Source: Stagnihabitans sp039932095 (GTDB lineage Bacteria > Pseudomonadota > Alphaproteobacteria > Rhodobacterales > Rhodobacteraceae). Taken from it: a DNA stretch of 17,294 nt. The translations under genes were made by a program, and so were the position numbers. The stretch is from contig JBDTQR010000086.1 in NCBI GenBank assembly GCA_039932095.1, positions 1 through 17,294 on the forward strand, written 5' to 3'. The number at the start of each line of letters is the position of its first letter. Positions within the stretch are counted from its first letter, which is position 1. Below, piece after piece: positions 7,148-14,650 of this stretch. The notes under the pieces were generated by a model, which saw nothing but the letters and a program-made list of their open reading frames with translations, was not told where the DNA came from and ran no database searches.

Positions 7148-7351
7148 CTCTATGAACGCACCAGCGGCATCATCACCACCAATCTCAGCTTCAGCGAGTG
7201 GGCAACGGCCTTCGGTGACGCCAAGATGACCACGGCCTTGCTCGACCGCCTCCCACACCGTTGCCACGTCCTGGAGACCGGAAACGACAGCTTCCGCTTC
7301 AAGGCCAGCTCAGCCGCAGCAACCCGCAAAAAGAAAGACAGGCGATGCTGA
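7148..7351 (+). pseudogene. IS21-family istB (transposition helper ATPase), C-terminal fragment
   Basis: The frame reads LYERTSGIITTNLSFSEW, then GDAKMTTALLDRL, HRCHVLETGNDSFRF and a basic tail, ending at TGA 7349-7351. This is the C-terminal end of the IstB AAA+ ATPase, in which (T)TNLxFxEW contains the sensor region. The Walker motifs and all upstream parts are missing. Family sequence begins directly at about 7148, which marks the likely right edge of the IS110 insertion. It lies on the opposite strand from the istA fragment, although the two are co-directional in an intact IS21. Confidence 0.8.
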
Positions 7352-7550
7352 TCATGGTGTCGGACCCTTGTATGGGGTCTACACCCGGGCCGACGTTCCC
7401 CCTGGCATGAGTCGCAGCGCGCGACAGATGGCCGGCAGCGGCCCGGGGCCAAAATGATCGTTTGACTCTTGCCCCGTTAGGGCGCTGGTGTCTGGATCAT
7501 CGCGAAATTCCGAGGTGGACCTGGTGCCGGATTCTGGCACTGACGGGGCT
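7352..7550. other. Non-coding stretch after istB remnant
   Basis: It should contain the outer end of the IS21 relic and the promoter of the small genes that follow. No clear terminal repeat or promoter could be identified. A GTG at 7488 would extend the next gene by 21 codons but gives unconvincing sequence. Confidence 0.4.
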
Positions 7551-7700
7551 ATGATGGATTGGGATGCGGTCAAGGCCAAGTGGAAGAAGAAGACGGATCG
7601 GATGCTGGGCGCAGTGATCTTGCCCAGTGTCAAAAAGGGGCCGGCGAAAAAAGCTGTTGCCCCGCCAATACAGCCTCCGGCCTCGACTCCGAAAGTATGA
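7551..7700 (+). CDS. Small basic protein of unknown function
   Basis: A 49-residue protein beginning MMDWDAVKAKWKKKTDRM. It has an amphipathic, lysine-rich first half and a proline/alanine/lysine-rich tail. No domain is recognised. ATG codons at 7551 and 7554 are possible starts, and the ribosome site is weak. The stop TGA overlaps the ATG of the next gene (ATGA at 7697-7700), a strong sign that it is translated as part of a unit. Its net positive charge would allow nucleic-acid or membrane-surface binding, but this is speculation. Confidence 0.5.
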   Translation: MMDWDAVKAKWKKKTDRMLGAVILPSVKKGPAKKAVAPPIQPPASTPKV

Positions 7701-7786
7701 ACGACTTTCATCTGGCACTCGTGCTTTTTGTTGTTTCATCGCTCTGCTCAGGTGCGCTTTACTTCTGGACATACCCTCAGTGGTGA
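7697..7786 (+). CDS. 29-residue single-pass membrane peptide
   Basis: The frame reads MNDFHLALVLFVVSSLCSGA followed by LYFWTYPQW. Residues 5-24 form one hydrophobic helix, with a short aromatic C-terminal tail. It starts in an ATGA overlap with the gene before it and ends in a GTGA overlap with the gene after it (7783-7786), so both junctions support real, coupled translation. It is too short for family assignment. The size and layout resemble small regulatory or toxin-like membrane peptides, but nothing in the sequence specifies a role. Confidence 0.5.
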   Translation: MNDFHLALVLFVVSSLCSGALYFWTYPQW

Positions 7787-8061
7787 CATTCAGAAGCTAC
7801 CTTGCCACTCTGAAGGTCCGGAATGACGCCCAAGGCGACTTCGTCCGCCTGGCCATGGCCGACGCGGGGTTGCCAGAGATCAACAGCAGGGCGGACCTGT
7901 TCGCCTATGTCGACAGGCGTGGCCTCGGCGTTCAAATTTTGTTCGGTGCAGATGAAGCTTGGAAAGCCTATCAGAATGCGAACAAAAAAACGGACCAGCC
8001 GACTGGCCCGGTCCGAATATCTTGGAGGAACCGTTCCAAGCAGCCGCCTGACCGCGATTAG
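7783..8061 (+). CDS. YozE-like (SAM-like helical fold) small protein
   Basis: A 92-residue protein from GTG 7783: FRSYLATLKVRNDAQGDFVR, an acidic ADAGLPEINSRADLFAYVD segment, then GADEAWKAYQN. The order (S/F)xxxLxxxxxRxDxxGDxAxxAxxDxxxP....(D)xxxY....DEAWxxY is that of the YozE SAM-like domain, a small helical fold of unknown function. The domain ends at about residue 67. The last 25 residues are polar and are encoded by DNA that on the other strand forms a terminator hairpin, so this tail may be a late addition. The start overlaps the stop of the membrane peptide (GTGA). It is the third gene of a compact unit. Confidence 0.62.
   Translation: MTFRSYLATLKVRNDAQGDFVRLAMADAGLPEINSRADLFAYVDRRGLGVQILFGADEAWKAYQNANKKTDQPTGPVRISWRNRSKQPPDRD
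7984..8040 (-). terminator. Minus-strand tandem hairpin with T7 tail (terminator or sRNA 3' end)
   Basis: Read on the minus strand, a first hairpin at 8040-8021 (CTTGGA/TCCAAG, containing a CCTCC segment) is followed by a strong GC-rich hairpin at 8015-7991. The latter has stem CGGACC/GGTCCG plus GCC/GGC around loop AGTC. Seven T residues follow directly (7990-7984). This is a textbook intrinsic terminator. It lies antisense to the end of the YozE-like gene. No protein gene ends just before it, so it may close a small RNA or a lost gene. Confidence 0.75.
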
Positions 8062-8290
8062 AGTGTGTAAAAGCCAAACTCAGGCTTGCGATATCCCCTC
8101 CAGCCGCACGACCAGAAGATCTTTGGCCGCTCGGGGTGCAGTACTGGTCCCGAATTCGTCGAGCGAATACTTTACAACTCCGGATCTTGGTTTCCCCAGG
8201 CTATCATCCATCCGGCTCCAGCTATGAACGACGTCAGACCATCCGCGATGAATTCGCCATCGGCCAGCCGGCGCGACTGAGGGAACTGTC
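8062..8290. other. Unassigned stretch before the IS630 remnant
   Basis: Short frames exist on both strands without recognisable family sequence. One plus frame at about 8196-8290 reads YHPSGSSYERRQTIRDEF, which looks protein-like but has no start and runs into the IS630 remnant. It may be another truncated gene. Confidence 0.35.
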
Positions 8291-8428
8291 TAGAGCATGT
8301 TGCGCATGAAGGGCTGACGGTGGTTGATCCAGACAGCGCGCGCCGCCGCGACATCAGGCCGCTTTTGCTCGACCGCCTGCAGGTCTTTTTTTGTGTGTCA
8401 GGCCAAGGCCCTGCAACCGCCGCCAGAC
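8291..8428 (-). mobile_element. IS630-family remnant, internally deleted
   Basis: The minus strand reads KDLQAVEQKRPDVAAARAVW then a HRQPFMRNML segment, closely matching the transposase at 4488-5445, and retains the A7 tract (T7 at 8386-8392). At the left edge TAGAGCATGTTGCG looks like the terminal repeat joined straight to the middle of the transposase gene. The right edge stops at CGCCAGAC (8421-8428), where unrelated transporter sequence starts. Only about 138 of 1057 bp survive. Confidence 0.82.
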
Positions 8429-8630
8429 GTCGGACTGAACGAATTCGCGGGCTATTTTGCGCTCGGCACCACGGCGTTTCTGACCGGATACCTCGCCAGT
8501 CTTTATGGCCTGCGCCCGGTGCCGATTTATCTCGGCGTTGCCTATGTCGTGCTGGGAACCGGGCTTTCGCTGCTGCTGGTGCGCGACACCAGCGCCCATG
8601 TCGCGCTGGAAATGGCCAACAGCACCCGCG
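8429..8630 (+). pseudogene. Major facilitator superfamily transporter fragment
   Basis: The frame reads GLNEFAGYFALGTTAFLTGY, then LRPVPIYLGVAYVVLG and LLLVRDTSAHVALE. This is two membrane segments and a loop typical of MFS drug/metal efflux proteins (GYxxxxxTAxxTGYLA...GLRPxPxYLG). It starts at the IS630 breakpoint and is fused in frame to the P-type ATPase. About 65 of roughly 400 residues remain. The assignment is by motif style and is less certain than for the ATPase. Confidence 0.6.
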
Positions 8631-8637
8631 CGCTGTT

Positions 8638-9769
8638 GACACTAGTCCCGCCCCTCATGCTCGGGCAGCTTTGGGGCACATGGGTTTATCGCGGGCTGGC
8701 CCTGTTGCTGATCGGCTGCCCCTGCGCCTTGGTGATCTCGGTCCCAGCCTCCATAGCCTCGGCACTGGCCACCGGGGCCAAACGAGGCATTCTGATGAAG
8801 GGCGGCTCAGTGATTGAAGCCGTCGCACGGGTCACCCAAGTTGCGTTCGACAAGACCGGCACCCTGACCGCAGGACAACCCGCCGTGACCGATGTGGTGG
8901 TCTTGGACGGGACTGAGGCGGACCTTCTGGCAGTTGCCGCCGGGGTCGAGAGCGGGTCGAGCCACCCTTTGGCCGAAGCCATCCTGCGCCGCGCCGCCGA
9001 GGCTGCTGTGACACCCCTGCCATCTTCTGGCGCCAAGGCGCTGATCGGCAAAGGAGCTGAGGCGCTCGTGGACGGGCAGACGGGTTGGGTTGCATCGCCG
9101 CGCTTTGCCACGGACAGCGGCGCACTGGACGGCCTCGGCCTCCGCCGCGCCACAGAAATGGAGGGCCAGGGCAAAACGGTGGTCGTCGTGTTCCGCGAAC
9201 GCCGCGCCCTCGGCCTGATCGCCATGCGCGATGAGCCGCGCCGCGATGCCATGGATGCCGTGGACCAGTTGAAGGCGATGGGGGTGAGTTCCGTGATGCT
9301 GACCGGGGACAATGCCCGGACAGGTGCCGCGATTGCAGGGGTGCTGGGGATCCAGCACCGCGCCGATCTCATGCCCGATGACAAGGTCAACGCCATCAAG
9401 GACATGGTGAAAACCGGCGGGGTGATCATGGTCGGTGATGGCATCAACGACGCCCCGGCCCTTGCCGCAGCCTCTGTCGGCGTCGCGATGGGATCGGGCA
9501 CCGATGTCGCGCTGGAGACGGCCTCTGCCGCATTGCTGCGCAACCGCGTCACCGATGTGGCCGCGATGGTCCGCCTCGCCCGCGCAGCGATGGGCAATAT
9601 TCGCCAGAACGTTACGCTCGCTTTGGGGCTGAAGGCGGTGTTTCTCGTGACGACCGTGGCGGGCCTCACCGGCCTCTGGATCGCCATCATGGCAGACACA
9701 GGCGCCACGGTGCTGGTGACACTCAATGCGTTAAGGCTGCTGCGCTTCAATCCGGAACGGCCGGACTGA
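8638..9769 (+). pseudogene. Zn/Cd/Pb-type heavy-metal P-type ATPase, C-terminal part
   Basis: About 377 residues of a P1B-type ATPase, a membrane pump that exports toxic divalent metal. Present in order are the metal-binding CPC motif in LLLIGCPCALVIS (codons 8717-8725), the phosphorylation site DKTGTLT (Asp codon 8849-8851), SSHPLAEAI, GDNARTGAAIA and GDGINDAPALA. The last two membrane segments follow, with ALGLKAVF and ADTGATVLVTLNALRL; this Lys and Asp pair is typical of Zn/Cd pumps (ZntA/CadA group). The N-terminal metal-binding domain, first membrane helices and the TGE actuator domain are missing. The open frame runs from 8324 through IS630 and MFS sequence, so automatic annotation may report a 481-residue ATPase. 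It should not pump. Confidence 0.88.
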
Positions 9770-10141
9770 TCAGTTTGGTCGCCAACTTGAGTGTTCCGAC
9801 TTCGCCCAAAGGACTGCGCCATGGAACGCATTGCCATCCGGACAGATGTTCTGGCATTCGCACCCTGCCAGCGTGTCATCTCGCGCGCGGTGGTTGAGCA
9901 GGGGCGGCAGGCCCTGCGTGTCGAGCGCCACAATCGATTGCGGGTGCAGAAGACGGTAAATCGCCTCGTACCCGGCGAAGACCGCGCTGAACAGGATGAT
10001 CGCAACAATCAGCACCCCGGCGATATCCTCAACCCGGCCATAGCCATAGGGGAAGGTCTTGTTCGGTTTGCGCCGCGCCAGAAGGAAGCCTCGTCCGCTC
10101 GAATATCGGCCCGAATTTCGGTCTACCCATGCGTGTTTCAT
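9770..10141 (-). pseudogene. Cation diffusion facilitator (CDF) transporter fragment
   Basis: The minus frame has a core reading FLLARRKPNKTFPYGYGRVE, then DIAGVLIVAIILFSAVFAGY and EAIYRLLHPQ. This is the loop and third membrane segment of CDF metal efflux proteins (CzcD/FieF type), with the RRKP(xxx)PYGYGRxED hallmark. The first helices with their metal-binding residues and the whole C-terminal half are missing. The flanking residues (MKHAWVDRNSGRYSS in front, and the cysteine-rich stretch after about 9930) do not look like the family. It converges on the P-type ATPase remnant, with stop codons adjacent at 9769/9770. Confidence 0.72.
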
Positions 10142-10318
10142 GTGAGGCTGGGCAACAATTTGAGAGAATGCTGGGCACCGCCGAAAGTTTCCTGCGCTTG
10201 ATAGACATCACGTCGATCCGTCCGTGGATCCGACATTTGTCAACTCGACTGACATGCGCACCAGATCGAAATGGAACCGGCGCTGTCCAGCCAAGTTTGA
10301 GAAGGTGACAGCCCGAAC
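10142..10318. other. Boundary between scrap zone and transporter operon
   Basis: No gene is recognised. The stretch should contain the end of the ABC transporter transcript reading leftwards, but no hairpin with a T-run is visible. It marks the edge of the rearranged region. Confidence 0.45.
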
Positions 10319-11335
10319 CTACTGCTGGACTTGACCCCCTGCAAACCTCGCGATCATCAGTGAGCCCAGTATGATGGCGCCGTAGATGGCTTGGATCCAG
10401 AATGACGGGACTTGCGCCAGCGTCAGCACGTTCTGGACAACGCCGAGCAGAAGGACACCGGTGAGCGCTCCGAACATGGTGCCCTTGCCGCCGTCCAGAG
10501 AGATGCCGCCGATGACAGCCGCTGCGAAGACTGTAAAAATCAGTCCGTTGCCTTGGTTGGCGCTGATGGCACCGACGTAGCCGGTGATCGCGAGGCCGCC
10601 GAGGGCTGCGAGCGCGCCGGCAAGGACGTACACGCCCCAGATCACGCGCTCGACCCTTATGCCGGCGGCGCGGGCTGCCTCGGGGTTGCCGCCGATGGCA
10701 TAGAGCGCGCGGCCGAGGCGGTGGTAGCGCAGGACCAGTGCCGCGATCAGGAAGGCGAGCGCTGCGAGCCATACGGCAAGCGGCAGCGACAGGATGGTGA
10801 CCTCCATCAGGCCGTAGAACACGTCGGGCAGGTCGAACAGTGTCCGGCCACTGGTGGCGCCTACCAGCATGCCGCGCACGATGATGAGCATCGCGAGGGT
10901 CACGATGAAGGCATTGAGCCGCAGGCCGACGACGAGAAAGCCGTTGATGAAGCCGATGATGCCGCCCACCGCGAGGACGACAAGGATGCCGATCCACGGG
11001 TTCCATTCCATGCCGAAGCCGAACTTGCTGGCGGGCACCACGACCATGGCGCCGATGGCGGGCGCGAAGCCGTAGACCGATTCCAGCGACAGGTCGAACT
11101 TGCCGGTGATGATGATCAGCGACTCGGCGAGGACGATCAGTGCGAGGGCAGCCGAGGAGGTCAGAATGGTGTTGAGGTTGCTGGGGTTGAGGAACACGGG
11201 GCTGATCAGGCTGCCGACGACCATGAGGGCTGCAAGTGCTGGCAAGAGCGCCAAATCGCGCAGCCGAGCGATGGCCACCCGACCCATCGTGGGCGCGGGC
11301 CTGCTTCCGGCGGGTGTGCTGTCCTGACTGGTCAC
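10319..11335 (-). CDS. Sugar ABC transporter permease (RbsC/AraH family)
   Basis: A 338-residue inner-membrane protein with about eight to ten hydrophobic segments that forms the channel of a CUT2-type importer. Family features include SPVFLNPSNLNTIL near the N terminus, AESLIIITGKFDLSLESVYG, GFINGFLVVGLRLNAFIVTL and AIGGNPEAARAAGIRV; the last is the cytoplasmic loop that contacts the ATPase. ISANQGNGL and FAAAVIGGISLDGGKGT follow. I chose GTG 11335 because it overlaps the stop of the ATPase gene in a GTGA arrangement; the longer frame to 11437 lies inside that gene. The upstream partners are the ATPase and the binding protein. It appears intact. The substrate cannot be read from the sequence, but the neighbours point to a sugar acid or related compound. 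Confidence 0.92.
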   Translation of the reverse strand: MTSQDSTPAGSRPAPTMGRVAIARLRDLALLPALAALMVVGSLISPVFLNPSNLNTILTSSAALALIVLAESLIIITGKFDLSLESVYGFAPAIGAMVVVPASKFGFGMEWNPWIGILVVLAVGGIIGFINGFLVVGLRLNAFIVTLAMLIIVRGMLVGATSGRTLFDLPDVFYGLMEVTILSLPLAVWLAALAFLIAALVLRYHRLGRALYAIGGNPEAARAAGIRVERVIWGVYVLAGALAALGGLAITGYVGAISANQGNGLIFTVFAAAVIGGISLDGGKGTMFGALTGVLLLGVVQNVLTLAQVPSFWIQAIYGAIILGSLMIARFAGGQVQQ

Positions 11336-12873
11336 GCTGATATCCCCTCGATCGACGCGACGAGAGCGTTGTCGCTCCAGCCGGCCTTGTGTTCGGCAAC
11401 CACGCCGCCGTGCCGCATCACCAGCACGCGGTCGCATGTTCTGAGATCCTCAAGCTCGCCGCTGACGACGAGGATCGCCTTGCCCTCGCGGCGCATGGTC
11501 TCCACCACGCGCAACAGGGCCTCCTTGGATTTGACATCGACACCGGCGGTCGGGTCGATGAGCACGAGCACCGAAGGTGCGCTGGCGAGTGCCCGGCCAA
11601 AAACGACCTTCTGCTGATTGCCGCCGGACAGGCTCGACACCGGCTGCTCCGGTCCCTCGGTCACGACGCCCAGTCGCTCGATGGCGTTGAGGGCGACGGC
11701 AGTGCGTTGCTTGGGCGAAATGAAGCCGAGGGGCCCCAGTTTGCCCGCGATGGTCATGGTCGTGTTGTCGGCGACTGACTGGCCAAGGACGAGGCCCTCG
11801 ACATGCCGGCTTTTGGGGACACAACCGACGCCAAGCGCCAAAGCTGGCGGCACGCTGCCGGACCGAAGGGGAGCGCCGTTGATGCTGATGGAGCCAGCAG
11901 AAAAGCCGCCGAGGCCCGCCACAGCTTCAGCGACGCCGAGCCGGCCGCTGCTGGTGGCGCCGGAAATGCCGATCACTTCGCCGCGCCGGATATCGAAGCT
12001 CACATCCTTGAAGTCGTCACCGGCGATCCGGTCGACCCGCAGCGCCACGGGCGCGTCGGCTGGGATGACGCGTCCGGCGGCATCGGCGAACCCGAAATGG
12101 ACCTGTTCGCCGGTCATGGCCTCGATCAGGCGGTCCTTCGGCAGATCGGCGACCGGTGCTGAAATGATGTGGCGGGCGTCGCGGAGCACCGTTACCTGCT
12201 GGCAGATCTCGTAGACCTCTTGCAGGTGGTGAGAAATGAAGAGGAACGTGACGCCCTGAGCCTGGAGTTCGCGAATGCGGGTGAAGAGGCGCTTGATCTC
12301 GTCGCCGTCAAGCTGTGCGGTCGGCTCGTCAAGGATGATGAAGCGGGCGCCGTAAGACAAAGCGCGCGCGATCTCGACCAGCTGACGCTCTTCGACCTTG
12401 AGGTTGCCGGCCCGCATGTTCTGCGGGACATTGACGTTCCAGCGGTCAAGAACCTCCTGCGCGCGGCGTGCAAGTGTGGACCAGTTGATGAGACCGTATT
12501 TGTGCGGCTGGTGGTTGATGAACAGGTTCTCACCGACAGTCAGGTCGGGGATGATGGTCGAATGCTGAAAGACGCAGGCGACATGGCTGCGCCAGCATTC
12601 ACGATCCGCCACCGGTGGCGCGGGTTGGCCGCCAAAACGGACGTCGCCAGTGTCGGGTGCGCGCAGGCCAGTTAGGATGCCGACGAGCGTCGACTTGCCT
12701 GCGCCGTTCCGCCCTACCAAGGCGTGCGACTCGCCGGGCATGACCCGGATATGTGCGGAGTTCAGCGCGATTGTGGCGCCGTAACGCTTCGAGACGTCGA
12801 TGGCCTCGACAATCGGCAATACGCTGGACGGGCGCATATCTGCGCGCCCATCCTGATCGTTACCCAAGGTCAT
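11332..12873 (-). CDS. Sugar ABC transporter ATP-binding protein, two ATPase domains (RbsA/MglA family)
   Basis: A 513-residue cytoplasmic ATPase with tandem domains. The first has Walker A GRNGAGKST (residues 54-62), a signature-like segment LKVEERQLVEIARALS and Walker B FIILDEPTAQLD. The second has the degenerate Walker A usual in this family (GISGATSSGR), a good LSGGNQQKVVFGRAL signature and VLVLIDPTAGVDVKSKEALL. It energises the import step together with the permease, whose GTG start overlaps its TGA (11332-11335). ATG 12873 lies 16 nt after the binding-protein stop and is preferred; ATG 12837 is an alternative. A longer frame to 12999 runs into the binding-protein gene and is not used. 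Confidence 0.93.
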   Translation of the reverse strand: MTLGNDQDGRADMRPSSVLPIVEAIDVSKRYGATIALNSAHIRVMPGESHALVGRNGAGKSTLVGILTGLRAPDTGDVRFGGQPAPPVADRECWRSHVACVFQHSTIIPDLTVGENLFINHQPHKYGLINWSTLARRAQEVLDRWNVNVPQNMRAGNLKVEERQLVEIARALSYGARFIILDEPTAQLDGDEIKRLFTRIRELQAQGVTFLFISHHLQEVYEICQQVTVLRDARHIISAPVADLPKDRLIEAMTGEQVHFGFADAAGRVIPADAPVALRVDRIAGDDFKDVSFDIRRGEVIGISGATSSGRLGVAEAVAGLGGFSAGSISINGAPLRSGSVPPALALGVGCVPKSRHVEGLVLGQSVADNTTMTIAGKLGPLGFISPKQRTAVALNAIERLGVVTEGPEQPVSSLSGGNQQKVVFGRALASAPSVLVLIDPTAGVDVKSKEALLRVVETMRREGKAILVVSGELEDLRTCDRVLVMRHGGVVAEHKAGWSDNALVASIEGISA

Positions 12874-12889
12874 GGTGTTCCGATCACGT

Positions 12890-13906
12890 TCACAGGTTGC
12901 CCCAGAACGCCTTGTCGTCGACGTTCTCTTTCGTGACCAGTGGTGCGGCCAGCTGATCTTCAAGCACGCCCGGAGCGACCTCGATAATCGTGCTGTCATG
13001 GTCGGTGGGGCCAGCGGCGAAGGTTTTGCCCTCGATGGCCTGCTTGAGGTACATCAGCCCGTACTTGGCGTAGAGGTCGGCAGGCTGCGAGACGGTCGCG
13101 TCGATGTCACCCTTGCGGATGGCGTCGAACTCTTGTGGGATGCCGTCATTCGAGACGATGACGATGTGGCCCGCCTCGCCCGCCGGATGCAGCAGGCCCT
13201 TGCGCTTCAAGGTCTGCAGGGTCGGAGCCAGGAATACGCCACCGGCATGCATGTAGATGGCCTTCAGATCGGGCGTCGAATTGAGGACAGCTTCAAGGCC
13301 GGCAGCGGCGTCTTCACCCGACCATGCCTTGGTTGGTATCTCCAACAGCTTCAGTTTCGGATAGTTCTTGGTGATGCAGTCGCGGAAGCCATTGCCACGG
13401 TCACGACCATTGATCGAGGCCTGATCGCCCATGATCTGCACGACCGGGCCTTCGGGCACATGGTCGCCGATGAACTTGCATGCCTTCTCACCATAGGCCA
13501 CGTTGTCGGCCCGCACGACCATGGCCACCGGACCCGTATCGGGCGCCACGTCGACCGCGACCACGGCCACTTTTCCGGCCGCCGCGGTGTCGAGAACGGT
13601 CTTGGCGGCAGAGGTGTCGAAGGGCGAGAAGATCAGACCGTTGGCGCCCAGCGTCAGCGCGTTCTTGACGCCGGTGATCTGCTTGGCCGTGTCGAATTCA
13701 GAGTTGAACGGCTGCAGCAGATCAATCCCCTGCGCCTTGGCTTCATCCACAATGTACTTGTTGTAGGCCGTCCAGAAAGGTGACGTTAGAGTGGTCAGAT
13801 CGACCGCCACCTTTGGAGCGGTCTGCGCCATTCCGGACCCGGCCATAACTCCTGCCGTCATCAGAACGGCACCAAGTGTAGCCGTGAGTTTAAGTGATTT
13901 ACGCAT
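12890..13906 (-). CDS. Periplasmic sugar-binding protein of an ABC importer (RbsB-like)
   Basis: A 338-residue secreted binding protein. Residues 1-27 form a Sec signal peptide (MRKSLKLTATLGAVLMTAGV, then an Ala-containing cleavage region around GMAQ). Mature features of the Peripla_BP_4 type follow: TSPFWTAYNKYIVDEAKAQG, NALTLGANGLIFSPFDTSAA, ADNVAYGEKACKFIG, MGDQASINGRDRGNGF, and VSNDGIPQEFDAIRKGDIDA then VSQPADLYAKYG. It captures the ligand and delivers it to the permease. The ATG at 13906 follows a strong GGGAGGAAT site. It is the first transporter gene, 66 nt downstream of the regulator, on the same strand. The ligand is unknown; pentose, hexose, sugar alcohol or sugar acid are all seen in this family. 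Confidence 0.92.
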   Translation of the reverse strand: MRKSLKLTATLGAVLMTAGVMAGSGMAQTAPKVAVDLTTLTSPFWTAYNKYIVDEAKAQGIDLLQPFNSEFDTAKQITGVKNALTLGANGLIFSPFDTSAAKTVLDTAAAGKVAVVAVDVAPDTGPVAMVVRADNVAYGEKACKFIGDHVPEGPVVQIMGDQASINGRDRGNGFRDCITKNYPKLKLLEIPTKAWSGEDAAAGLEAVLNSTPDLKAIYMHAGGVFLAPTLQTLKRKGLLHPAGEAGHIVIVSNDGIPQEFDAIRKGDIDATVSQPADLYAKYGLMYLKQAIEGKTFAAGPTDHDSTIIEVAPGVLEDQLAAPLVTKENVDDKAFWGNL

Positions 13907-13972
13907 ATATTCCTCCCTGGTTGATGGTTTGATCCTCGGCCATATTTGTGGCTCGGGGGCTTAGGCACGTTC

Positions 13973-14650
13973 TCACTGTCGCGTTGGCAATTCCTCCGGC
14001 GGACGCGACATGAATTCTTCAAGGCTGGCGTTGAGGTGGAAACGCAGCGCTGCGAGCGTTGCGGCCGCGTCCTTGTTGCGCAGACCGGCAATGATGGCGA
14101 GGTGTTCGCCACGCAGACGCCGGCCATCATAGCGGGCCAGCGAATAATTGCGGATCATCTGCGTCTGCCGGATGGCGATCCGGTGCCATCCACTGATCAG
14201 GGTGTTTTCGGCCAGCGACACGATGAATTCGTGGAACTGACGATCAAGGCGGATCGACTCGGCCAGCCCCTCGGTAGTGTGTTTGGCGACGGCGTTCATA
14301 TGGTCGTGATAAAGGCGCTGGATTCGGTCGAGGAATTCGGTCGTGACCCGGCCCGCAGCGATGCCAGTCTCTGCGGCATGGCATTCCAGTAGGAGGCGCG
14401 CGGCATAGGTTTGATCCATGTCGCCACGGGTGAACCTTCGGACCACAGAGCCGCGCCGCGACTCGCCCTTTATTAGCCCCTCGCGCTCCAGTCTGTTCAG
14501 AGCCTCCTTCACCGGAGTCTGGCTGACCTCAAGCAGATTGGCGAGCACATCGGGCAGCAGCCGTTGACCTGCGGGCAGGAGTCCGGAGACGATCTGCTCC
14601 TCAAGCTCTTCATACGCCTGTTCGGCAAGGGTTGGGCGACGCGGCTTCAT
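13973..14650 (-). CDS. GntR-family transcriptional regulator with FCD ligand domain
   Basis: A 225-residue DNA-binding protein. The N-terminal winged helix-turn-helix runs to about residue 72 (AYEELEEQIVSGLLPAGQRL, then SQTPVKEALNRLEREGLI and the RRGSVVRRF wing). The C-terminal helical FCD domain has the usual metal/ligand residues: Asp136 and His140 in RLDRQFHEFI, His183 in RGEHLAII and His205 in RFHLNAS. FCD regulators commonly sense organic or sugar acids and act as repressors. The gene heads the transporter operon and diverges from the catabolic genes at 14757, so it probably controls both directions from the 106-nt gap. ATG 14650 matches the normal N-terminal length. Confidence 0.93.
   Translation of the reverse strand: MKPRRPTLAEQAYEELEEQIVSGLLPAGQRLLPDVLANLLEVSQTPVKEALNRLEREGLIKGESRRGSVVRRFTRGDMDQTYAARLLLECHAAETGIAAGRVTTEFLDRIQRLYHDHMNAVAKHTTEGLAESIRLDRQFHEFIVSLAENTLISGWHRIAIRQTQMIRNYSLARYDGRRLRGEHLAIIAGLRNKDAAATLAALRFHLNASLEEFMSRPPEELPTRQ

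Noticed and set aside
8172..8642. 156-codon minus-strand frame ending in an apparently hydrophobic tail
   Set aside because: It crosses the IS630 remnant and the MFS fragment out of frame; no family resemblance.
8686..10008. 440-codon frame on the minus strand
   Set aside because: Antisense to the P-type ATPase with a low-complexity Arg/Ala/Ser-rich translation typical of GC-rich shadow frames.
10412..11617. 401-codon plus-strand frame
   Set aside because: Antisense to the ABC permease and ATPase genes; the translation is highly charged and His/Asp/Glu-rich without domains.
12872..13783. 303-codon plus-strand frame
   Set aside because: Antisense to the binding protein, which has a signal peptide, strong ribosome site and family motifs.
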